Shown here: positions 1-6,643 of the stretch, piece after piece
How positions within the stretch are numbered: position 1 is the stretch's first letter
Layout of the letters: each line of letters starts with the position of its first letter
Assembly (NCBI GenBank): GCA_945870475.1
Contig: CAMBSR010000129.1
Location: 1-6,643 of the forward strand
Source: Phycisphaera mikurensis NBRC 102666
GTDB taxonomy: Bacteria > Planctomycetota > Phycisphaerae > Phycisphaerales > SM1A02
Direction: 5' to 3'
Length of the DNA: 6,643 nucleotides
Notes under the pieces: generated by a model
Told to the model about the DNA's origin: nothing
Seen by the model: the letters and a program-made list of their open reading frames with translations, nothing else
Databases searched by the model: none
Translations under genes and position numbers: made by a program

Positions 1-1000
<1,000 letters not shown>

Positions 1001-1001
<1 letters not shown>

Positions 1002-2509
1002 CAGTGTGCCGCCTTCCGGAGCTTCGGGTCGATGGCATCGCGCATCGCTTCGCCGAGCAGGTTGTAGCTGAGGACGGAAAGGAAGATCGCCAGGCCCGGG
1101 AAGACCGCCAGCCACCAGACGAAGGTGCCCGTGGCGGCGGTGGCGCTCGAGAGGAGCTTGCCCCAAGAGGCCTGGCCGTCGGGGCCGAGGCCCAGGTAGC
1201 TGAGCGTGGCCTCGATGGAGATGGCCGCGGCGATCGCGAAGCTCGCGTCGACGAGCACCGGCGTCACGCCGTTGGGCAGCATGTGGCGGAACAGGATCGC
1301 GCGCAGCGGCAGGCCCGTGGCCTTGGCCGCCTGCACGAAGTCCTGGTTGCGGAGCTTCATGAACTCCGCGCGCGTGAAGCGCGCCGCGCCGGTCCAGCTG
1401 AAGCAGCCGATGATCGCCATCATCACGTAGGTGTCGCGCGGCAGCACGCCCGCGGCCACGATCAGGAGGAAGAGCACCGGCACCGCCATGAAGATCTCGA
1501 CGATGCGGAAGAGGACCATGTCCACCTTCCCGCCGAAGTAGCCCATGACGGCGCCCATGGTCACGCCGATCAGCACCGAGATGCCGGTCGACACCAGGCC
1601 GATCGAGATCGACAGCCGGCACGCCCACAGCATCTGCGAGAGGACGTCGCCGCCCAGCGCATCGGTGCCGAGGATCACCCGACGCTCGCCGAAGGGCGTG
1701 CCCTTGAACTGTTCCAGGCGCTCCACGTCGGCGATGCGCTCGCCCGGGGCGATGGCCACCATGTCACTGCGCGAATACTGCGGCGACCACGGGATGAGCG
1801 TCCACGTCACCTCGCGGATGGCGCCCGACTGCTCGTCCTCCAGGTAGCGCTCGAAGTTGACGAGCGTGGCCCCGCCGCTCACGCCGGAGAGGCCCCAGCC
1901 CACGAGGAGCGCGACGATCGCCGCACCGACGCGCACGCGGCGCGAATCGACCGACGGCACCCAGGCCGCGCCCATCGCCAGGAGCACCGCCACCGCGCCG
2001 ATGATGGTCCACGGCCCCGCACCGCTGCGCGCGAATGCCTTGAGCCACTCCGCGCGGGCCGGATCCTGCGCCCAGGCGACGATCGCCCCGGCCAGCACGA
2101 TGGTGAATCCCACCTGCAGCGCGGCCACCACGAAGATGCCGAGCCGCTGCGCACGCGTCAGGCTGCCGGGACCCGCGAAGATCCACGGCAGGCCCACGAA
2201 GAAGCCGATCAGGAGTGCCCAGTCGGTAGGCGTCAGGTTCGCCAGGAGCGGCCACTCGCGCACCGCCGTGCCGCCCGCGCCCACGCGCAGGAGCGTCAGC
2301 GGATGCGCATTGGCCACGATCGGACCGAACACCGCGAAGAACGCGATCACGCCGATCCAGCACAGCCCGAACACCGCGCCCGGGCGCTTGAGGACGCGCT
2401 CCCACGCATCCGCCCAGAAGCCCTTGGCGCGCACCGCGCCCACGCCGCGCATCACGTCGATGCCGGAGATGGCCGCGGGCATGGGGGTTGCTCCCTTGCG
2501 CTCAGTCAT
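1001..2509 (-). CDS. oppC: OppC/DppC-type ABC permease with four-helix N-terminal insertion
   Basis: This 502-residue protein is much longer than the usual OppC/DppC of about 300. The core is clear: the LGTDALGGDVLS motif (about 280-291) preceding the second canonical helix, membrane helices near 300-325, 335-357, 360-378, 417-440 and 465-487, and the cytoplasmic EAA loop contacting the ATPase (about 380-414, with QAAKATGLPLRAILFRHMLPN). The first canonical helix is at 44-64. Between it and the core lie about 210 extra residues with hydrophobic stretches near 97-113, 122-147, 167-186 and 193-211. The short loops expected to be cytoplasmic (around 115-121 and 187-192) are Arg-rich, so four extra helices would preserve normal core topology. 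It should form the channel with the OppB-type protein encoded just upstream. The start overlaps that gene's stop by 8 nt (ATGACTGA), with a GTGAG-like ribosome site upstream; its own stop overlaps the ATPase start. The family is certain, the insertion's role unknown. Confidence 0.94.
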
Positions 2510-4022
2510 AGCTCACCCGCGGGTCGGCCGCCGCATAGAGGACGTCGGCCAGGAGGAGCGCCAGCATGTTCACGCAGGCGATGAGGAACGTATCGGCCAG
2601 GATCAGCTCGCGGTCGCGCAGGTCGATCGCCTCGATCACCAGGCTGCCCATGCCGGGCACGGTGAAGATGCGCTCGATCACCACGCTGCCGGCGAGCATC
2701 GCCGGGAAGATGCCCACGAACATGGTGATGAGGGGCAGCAGGCTGTTGCGGAACACGTGGCGCAGCACCACGTCCTTGCGCGGCACGCCCTTCGCCTTCG
2801 CGGTGCGCACGTAGTCGGCGCTGAAGTTGTCGAGCATCGAGGCGCGCGTCTGCTTGGAGAGCACCGCGAAGCTTCCGTACACCAGGCAGAGGACCGGCAG
2901 GCCCACGTGCCAGAGCGTGTCGAGGAGATACCCGCGGTGCCAGGCGCCGGCCTCGTCCGTGAACGGCATGAAGGTGAACGCCTCCGAGCCGCTCTCGTGC
3001 AGGCCGCTCACCGGGAACCAGCCCAGGTACTGCTTGTTCGCCAGGAAGCCGATCGCGAACACGCCGGCGAGCACCGTGGGGATGGAATAGAGCGAGAGGT
3101 AGAGGAACCCCGAGAACACGTCGAACCACCCGCCGCGCCGCACGCTCGCCAGCACGCCCGTGGGCACGGCGATCAGGTACGAGATGGGGAACGCGATCAG
3201 GTTGATGAGGAGCGTCACCGGCAGCGCCGCCGCGATCAGGTCCCACACCGGGCGGTTCTTCGAGAACGCCACGCCGAGGTCGGGCGTGTCCAGGCTCACC
3301 ACGTCCGGGATGATCGGGATGCCGCTCGGCGGATACGGGTGCGCGCGGAACGCGTCCATGGCCTGCGACTGCGCCACCACCGCCGCGGCGTGCGCGGCAT
3401 GCATGTCGGCGGCGGCCTTCTCGAGCTTCGGCCACGCGGCATTCGCATGGTCGAACGTGACGTCGGCGAAGTCGCGCGGGTCCGCGCCGCCCTTGCCGTT
3501 CAGGCGCTCCGTGAGCGGGCTGCCCGCAGCGCGCGCGTAGTCGGCGATGGCGTCCTTGAAGAGGCGCACCTTGCCCACGCACTCGCGGCGCGTGCCTTCG
3601 GCATCACGCTGGAGCTTCTTGAACTGGGGAACCGCACCGCCGCCCGTCGCCAGCACCATGGCCGGCACCTTCACCTCGGGCACCGGGAATGCCTTCGCGA
3701 GCGGCGGCGCCTCGATCGCGCGCGGCGCCGGCACGCGCTCGCCGTTGCCGTCGCGCAGGTCGCGCGTGCCGAACTTCACCGGCGAGAGGCGCCCGAGCCA
3801 CCGCGCGTACTGCACCAACACGTGGTCGTTCAGCCCGTAGCGGTCCTCCAGGTACGCCTGCATCTGCGCCACACGGCTGGTGTCCGACATCTGCCCGCCC
3901 TGCACCGCCAGGCCCGCGCCGATGCCGCCCGGCGCAAGCGCCAGGAGCATGAACACCATCAGCGTGATCCCGAGCAGCGTCGGGACCATGAAGACGAGGC
4001 GTCGTACGAGGTAGGAGAGCAT
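2502..4022 (-). CDS. oppB: OppB/DppB-type ABC permease with large extracytoplasmic insertion
   Basis: This is a 506-residue inner-membrane permease; typical OppB/DppB proteins have about 310-340 residues. The N-terminus MLSYLVRRLVFMVPTLLGIT is the classic OppB first helix (about 9-30), followed by the RYGLNDHVLVQYARWLGRL segment (61-79). In ordinary family members this is followed almost at once by the DLGxSF...RPVxDLI segment, here at 248-263 (LGVAFSKNRPVWDLI). The roughly 165 residues between them (about 81-246) are extra, lack any membrane-length hydrophobic run, and include a probably helical Ala/Lys/Glu-rich stretch (133-228). The core then follows, with helices near 265-292, 303-327, 370-389, 425-450 and 475-495, and the EAA loop at about 403-433 (DYVRTAKAKGVPRKDVVLRHVFRN). 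It should pair with the OppC-type protein encoded next. It starts 18 nt after the binding-protein stop with no strong Shine-Dalgarno visible, which fits coupled translation. The family is certain; the insertion's function is inferred only as extracytoplasmic. Confidence 0.95.
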   Translation of the reverse strand: MLSYLVRRLVFMVPTLLGITLMVFMLLALAPGGIGAGLAVQGGQMSDTSRVAQMQAYLEDRYGLNDHVLVQYARWLGRLSPVKFGTRDLRDGNGERVPAPRAIEAPPLAKAFPVPEVKVPAMVLATGGGAVPQFKKLQRDAEGTRRECVGKVRLFKDAIADYARAAGSPLTERLNGKGGADPRDFADVTFDHANAAWPKLEKAAADMHAAHAAAVVAQSQAMDAFRAHPYPPSGIPIIPDVVSLDTPDLGVAFSKNRPVWDLIAAALPVTLLINLIAFPISYLIAVPTGVLASVRRGGWFDVFSGFLYLSLYSIPTVLAGVFAIGFLANKQYLGWFPVSGLHESGSEAFTFMPFTDEAGAWHRGYLLDTLWHVGLPVLCLVYGSFAVLSKQTRASMLDNFSADYVRTAKAKGVPRKDVVLRHVFRNSLLPLITMFVGIFPAMLAGSVVIERIFTVPGMGSLVIEAIDLRDRELILADTFLIACVNMLALLLADVLYAAADPRVSYD

Positions 4023-4040
4023 CGGTGGCGCCGGGGCGCG

Positions 4041-5972
4041 TCAGTTGGCGGAAGGGGCGGGTTGGGCGCGGCCGGAGATGTAGAAGTACTCCTGCGGCTC
4101 CAGGCCCGTCTTGTAGGTGTTGACGTTGCCGAAGTCCTTCTTCACGAAGCGCAGCCATGGCGCCACGCGGACGAAGGTGTACGGCTGGTCCTCGGCGATG
4201 CAGGCCTCGAACTGGCGCCACACCTCCATGCGGGTGGCCTCGTCCATGGTGCGGCGGCCCTTCTCGATGAGCGCGTCGCAGTCCTTGTTGACCCACTGCG
4301 TGAAGTTGTCGCCGCCCTCCTTGATGCTCTCGGAGTGAAAGATCTGCCGCGGATCGCTCTCGGGCGCGTTGGCGCCCCAGCCCATGGTGATCGCGTCGAA
4401 GTCGCGCAGCTTGAGGAGCTCCTGGTAGCGGCTCCAGTCCACCGGGCGCGTGGTGACCACGATGCCGGCCTTACCGTAGCTGTCCTTCACGAAGCGCGCC
4501 AGGCGCTCGGAGATCTCGCCGCCGGTGGCGTACGTGTATTCGAAGGTGAACTTGTCGCCCTTCTCGTTCTCCAGGATGCCATCTCCGTCGCGATCCTTCC
4601 AGCCGGCCTCGGCCAGGAGCGCCTTCGCCTTCTCGGGGTCGAAGGGAAGCGGCTTCACGGCCGGGTCGCTCGCGGGGCTCTCCGGGTTGTTCGGGCCCTT
4701 GGAGACGATGCCGATCCCGTCCCAGATGTCGCGGATCATGCGCTCGCGGTCAAGCAGCATGGTCATGGCACGGCGCACGCGCTTGTCAACGAAGGGCGTC
4801 AGCCCCTTCCCCGAGCGCGGGCCGCACTGCCACGCGATGAAGCTGTAGCCGCAGCGCATGTTGGTCCACTTGAGAGCGTAGTTCGACTTCTCGAATTCCG
4901 GCTCCTCCTTGATCACCTTGTTGAACTGCGGCGACGTGGGCATCATCATCGAGCCCTCGCCGTTGCGGAACGCCACGAGCCGCCCAAGGTCATCCTTGAT
5001 GCTCTTGAAGCGCAGGCGCTCGAGCGAGGGCTTCTCGGCCCAGTACTGCTCGTTGCGCACCAGCACCACGTCCTGGCCGGGCGTCCACTGGTTGGTCAGG
5101 TCATCGGGCCCGGAGGGAAGCTTCGCCAGGCGGAACGGGCCGGAGCCCATCGTGACGCCCGTGCCCTGGTTGATCTGCGAGGGCTCGAACTTGGCGTAGT
5201 AGTGCTTGGGCAGGATCGGGTTGCCCAGGGCAATCAGGATGTTCGTGAAGAACGCCTCCTTGAACATGAAGTCGACGGTCAGCCCGTCCACCACCTTCAC
5301 TTCCTTGAGGTTGTCCTGGGTGCTGCGGGCCCGCTCCGCCTCGATCAGCGGGTTGTTGATGAAGTCCATGTACGTCCAGCGGAGGTCCTCGGAGGTCACC
5401 GGCGTGCCGTCGCTGAAGCGCGCGCGCGGGTTGATGTGCGCGCGGATCCACAGGCCGTTCGGATCGATCTGCCAGCCGTCAGCCAGCGCACCGACCATGC
5501 GCAGCGTCTTCGGGTCGAAGCTGCTGAGGCTCTCGCAGACGCGGTCGAGCACGCGCGTCGAATAGACGTCGGAAGAGATGTACGGCGTCAGCTTCGCGGG
5601 CTGTGCCTCGAAGAGCTCGGTGAACTCGCCGCCCACGGCAAAGCCGGGGATGGTGGCGGGATCGATGGCGCAGTGCGGCGCGGCCCAGTGCTCCACCTTG
5701 ACACCGGGGCGGGCCCAGGACTCGTCGGTGGAGACGCCGTTTCCGGCGGCGGCGGCGGTACCGGCGGAGGCGCCGCGGGCCACCTCCCCGCCCGATTCCA
5801 GCTTGCGGTTCACCTGGGCCACCTGCTGCTCGATGTCCGCCAGCTTGGCGGACATGGACTGCTGCGCGAGCTCCATGCGCGTCTTCTGCACCATGGACAG
5901 CCAGACGCTGCCGAGCGTGACCAGGAGCACCACCAGGAACACGAAGTCCTTGATTCCGAATCGATTCTGCAT
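4041..5972 (-). CDS. Membrane-anchored family 5 (peptide-type) solute-binding protein
   Basis: This 643-residue protein is the likely receptor of the importer. From about residue 112 it matches the SBP_bac_5 (OppA/DppA/NikA) fold, with the diagnostic WIRAHINPRARFSDGTPVT stretch (175-193) followed by EDLRWTYMDFINNP, the MGSGPFRL element (275-282), and a DxDGDG loop (460-465) resembling a calcium-binding loop and common at this place in the family. The N-terminus is unusual: a hydrophobic segment (about 10-28) with no lipobox cysteine and no good signal-peptidase site, then a coiled coil with hydrophobic residues at 40, 44, 47, 51, 54 and 58, then a Gly/Ala/Ser-rich linker (61-80). I infer that it is tethered to the membrane by an uncleaved anchor. 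I chose the ATG at 5972 because GAGG lies 6 nt upstream and the protein begins directly with the anchor; in-frame codons run upstream to 6095 but would add a charged leader and overlap the preceding gene. The substrate could be peptide, nickel chelate, sugar or opine. Confidence 0.93.
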   Translation of the reverse strand: MQNRFGIKDFVFLVVLLVTLGSVWLSMVQKTRMELAQQSMSAKLADIEQQVAQVNRKLESGGEVARGASAGTAAAAGNGVSTDESWARPGVKVEHWAAPHCAIDPATIPGFAVGGEFTELFEAQPAKLTPYISSDVYSTRVLDRVCESLSSFDPKTLRMVGALADGWQIDPNGLWIRAHINPRARFSDGTPVTSEDLRWTYMDFINNPLIEAERARSTQDNLKEVKVVDGLTVDFMFKEAFFTNILIALGNPILPKHYYAKFEPSQINQGTGVTMGSGPFRLAKLPSGPDDLTNQWTPGQDVVLVRNEQYWAEKPSLERLRFKSIKDDLGRLVAFRNGEGSMMMPTSPQFNKVIKEEPEFEKSNYALKWTNMRCGYSFIAWQCGPRSGKGLTPFVDKRVRRAMTMLLDRERMIRDIWDGIGIVSKGPNNPESPASDPAVKPLPFDPEKAKALLAEAGWKDRDGDGILENEKGDKFTFEYTYATGGEISERLARFVKDSYGKAGIVVTTRPVDWSRYQELLKLRDFDAITMGWGANAPESDPRQIFHSESIKEGGDNFTQWVNKDCDALIEKGRRTMDEATRMEVWRQFEACIAEDQPYTFVRVAPWLRFVKKDFGNVNTYKTGLEPQEYFYISGRAQPAPSAN

Positions 5973-5988
5973 GGGTTGCCTCGCGGGG
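5921..5988. repeat. 68-bp exact direct repeat, copy 1 (binding-protein gene start)
   Basis: This copy covers the ribosome-binding site, ATG and first 17 codons of the binding-protein gene plus a few bases upstream. It is identical over all 68 bases to 6576-6643. The match breaks on the left at 5920 (a, against g at 6575); on the right the second copy reaches the window edge, so the true repeat may be longer. This copy appears to be the native one, because the coding frame continues sensibly into the anchor and coiled coil. Confidence 0.97.
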
Positions 5989-6063
5989 GAACGGGAAATC
6001 GTAGCGGAACGCAGAGCGTCCCGGCCACGTGCCGAGCTTCCGTCCGCGCGCGTTATCAGCGCA
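5973..6063 (-). other. 91-nt intergenic gap between upstream permease and binding protein
   Basis: This is the only gap of appreciable size between the genes. Apart from the GAGG site and the few bases shared with the 68-bp repeat, I see no convincing -35/-10 pair, operator or riboswitch. A small imperfect hairpin (6006-6021, about six pairs with a bulge and a 3-nt loop) has no T-tract and is not a credible intrinsic terminator. Read-through from the upstream permease is therefore plausible, with the hairpin at most a processing or attenuation element. Confidence 0.4.
5979..5982 (-). promoter_or_regulatory. Ribosome-binding site of the binding-protein gene
   Basis: On the minus strand GAGG lies 6 nt before the ATG at 5972 (GAGG-CAACCC-ATG). 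It is a modest Shine-Dalgarno match at normal spacing, and it supports the 643-residue start over the longer in-frame opening that begins at 6095. Confidence 0.6.
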
Positions 6064-6627
6064 TCACCAGCGTGCCCGGCTCGCCGTCGGATCAAAGCGC
6101 GCCCGCAGCGAATCGCCCACGAAGTTGAGCGCCACCAGCGTCAGCGCAATCATCAGGCATGGCGCCGCCAGGAGCCACCACCGGCTGTTCACCAGGTTCA
6201 CCTCGCCGAGCCCGGAGCTCGCCAGGTTGCCCCAGCTCGGCACGGGTTCGCGCACGCCGATGCCCAGGAAGCTCAGGAAGCTCTCGCTCAGGATCGCCGC
6301 CGGCACCGTGAGCGTGGCATAGACCACCATGGTGCCCACCAGGTTCGGCAGCACGTGGCGGAAGAACTGGCGCGAAGCGGGCACGCCCACCGCGCGGCAC
6401 GATTCCATGAACGGCTGCGAACGAAGGCTCAGCACCTGCCCGCGAATCACGCGCGACATGGTGAGCCAGCTCGTGCCGCCGATCGCCACCAGCAGGACGG
6501 CCAGCCCAAGCACCTGTGACTGGCCTGCAGAAAGCCTGCTCCCCGCGCGCCCGATGATTCCTTCCACGGCCACGGCCAGGAGCACCACCAGGAACACGAA
6601 GTCCTTGATTCCGAATCGATTCTGCAT
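6064..6627 (-). CDS. oppC: OppC/DppC-type ABC permease, C-terminal half, with a probably artefactual N-terminus
   Basis: The open frame from the ATG at 6627 encodes 187 residues ending SRARW. From about residue 15 on it is a good C-terminal half of an OppC/DppC permease: the EAA loop at about 58-96 (SRVIRGQVLSLRSQPFMESCRAVG, then FFRHVLPNL), a helix near 98-122, the LGIGVREPVPSWGNL motif (121-135), and a last helix near 150-172 with the usual GDSLRARFDP ending. The first half of the family, including the LGTDxxGRD segment and the first two helices, is absent. The first 17 residues are identical to the start of the neighbouring binding protein because the DNA is a 68-base duplicate. The borrowed FLVVLL run sits where a genuine OppC third helix would be, so the real gene most likely continues past the window in the same frame. 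It ends 91 nt before the binding-protein start. I treat it as a partial gene rather than a complete small protein; a true fused pseudogene is possible. Confidence 0.8.
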   Translation of the reverse strand: MQNRFGIKDFVFLVVLLAVAVEGIIGRAGSRLSAGQSQVLGLAVLLVAIGGTSWLTMSRVIRGQVLSLRSQPFMESCRAVGVPASRQFFRHVLPNLVGTMVVYATLTVPAAILSESFLSFLGIGVREPVPSWGNLASSGLGEVNLVNSRWWLLAAPCLMIALTLVALNFVGDSLRARFDPTASRARW

Positions 6628-6643
6628 GGGTTGCCTCGCGGGG
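6576..6643. repeat. 68-bp exact direct repeat, copy 2 (at the window edge)
   Basis: This is an identical copy of 5921-5988, in the same orientation, occupying the very last bases of the window. It supplies the ATG, ribosome-binding site and first 17 codons to the frame of the truncated OppC-type permease. The match begins exactly where the permease sequence would be expected to continue into an earlier transmembrane helix. That position and the abrupt stop at the edge suggest an assembly join through a short shared sequence; a real duplication cannot be excluded. Confidence 0.97.

Noticed and set aside
5740..5775. GGC/GCC-rich run (short Ala/Gly codon repeat) as a possible microsatellite
   Set aside because: It encodes the flexible Gly/Ala linker of the binding protein, and the repeat units are too few and irregular to suggest phase variation.
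6006..6021. Possible intrinsic terminator or attenuator hairpin between the upstream permease and the binding protein
   Set aside because: The stem is only about six pairs with a bulge and has no following T-tract, so it is not distinguishable from chance in GC-rich DNA.
6026..6031. CACGTG palindrome as a possible operator
   Set aside because: The flanking bases are not symmetric beyond the six-base core, there is no second copy, and a six-base palindrome is expected by chance.
5973..6095. Longer in-frame start of the binding protein at 6095
   Set aside because: It would add 41 polar, Arg-rich residues before the membrane anchor and overlap the upstream permease by 32 nt. The ATG at 5972 has a ribosome-binding site and begins directly with the anchor.
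1857..6128. A stop-free plus-strand frame of 1423 codons antisense to three of the transporter genes
   Set aside because: It is a GC-rich shadow frame. Its product is low-complexity, rich in His, Arg, Ala and Asp, with no domain logic, while the minus strand encodes well-conserved transporter proteins throughout. Length alone is not evidence in DNA this GC-rich.

Overview
This GC-rich window carries five genes, all on the minus strand, and every one belongs to an ABC importer of the oligopeptide/dipeptide (Opp/Dpp, nickel-peptide) family. In transcription order (right to left) they are: the C-terminal half of an OppC-type permease (6064-6627); a membrane-anchored family 5 substrate-binding protein (4041-5972); an enlarged OppB-type permease (2502-4022); an enlarged OppC-type permease (1001-2509); and an OppD-type ATPase that runs off the left edge (1-1001). 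No RNA genes, CRISPR arrays, insertion sequences or integration sites are visible.

The last four genes look like one translationally coupled operon. The gaps and overlaps are 18 nt between the binding protein and OppB, an 8-nt overlap (ATGACTGA) between OppB and OppC, and a 1-nt TGATG overlap between OppC and OppD. Only the 91-nt gap between the upstream permease and the binding protein is long enough for a separate signal, and no convincing promoter or terminator is visible in it. Together the genes would make a binding protein that captures a peptide-like solute outside the cytoplasmic membrane, a heterodimeric OppB/OppC channel, and an ATPase that probably pairs with an OppF partner beyond the left edge. 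A second OppC-type gene upstream suggests a larger locus with more than one permease pair.

Three architectural departures from textbook Opp systems stand out. The OppB-type protein has an extra segment of about 165 residues in its first extracytoplasmic loop. The OppC-type protein has about 210 extra residues, including four added predicted membrane helices, between its first helix and the conserved core. The binding protein lacks a lipobox and instead has an uncleaved N-terminal membrane anchor followed by a regular heptad coiled coil. Together these suggest a Gram-negative-type, high-GC bacterium. From memory, enlarged permeases of this sort bring Planctomycetota/Phycisphaerae or a related group to mind, but this is a low-confidence impression.

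The main caution concerns the right edge. The last 68 bases of the window exactly duplicate bases 5921-5988, which are the start codon, ribosome-binding site and first codons of the binding-protein gene. This gives the truncated upstream permease a borrowed N-terminus. Because the repeat stops exactly at the window edge, a chimeric assembly join is the simplest explanation, with a real recombination event as the alternative. I see no fundamentally new system here; it is a peptide-type importer with unusual elaborations.
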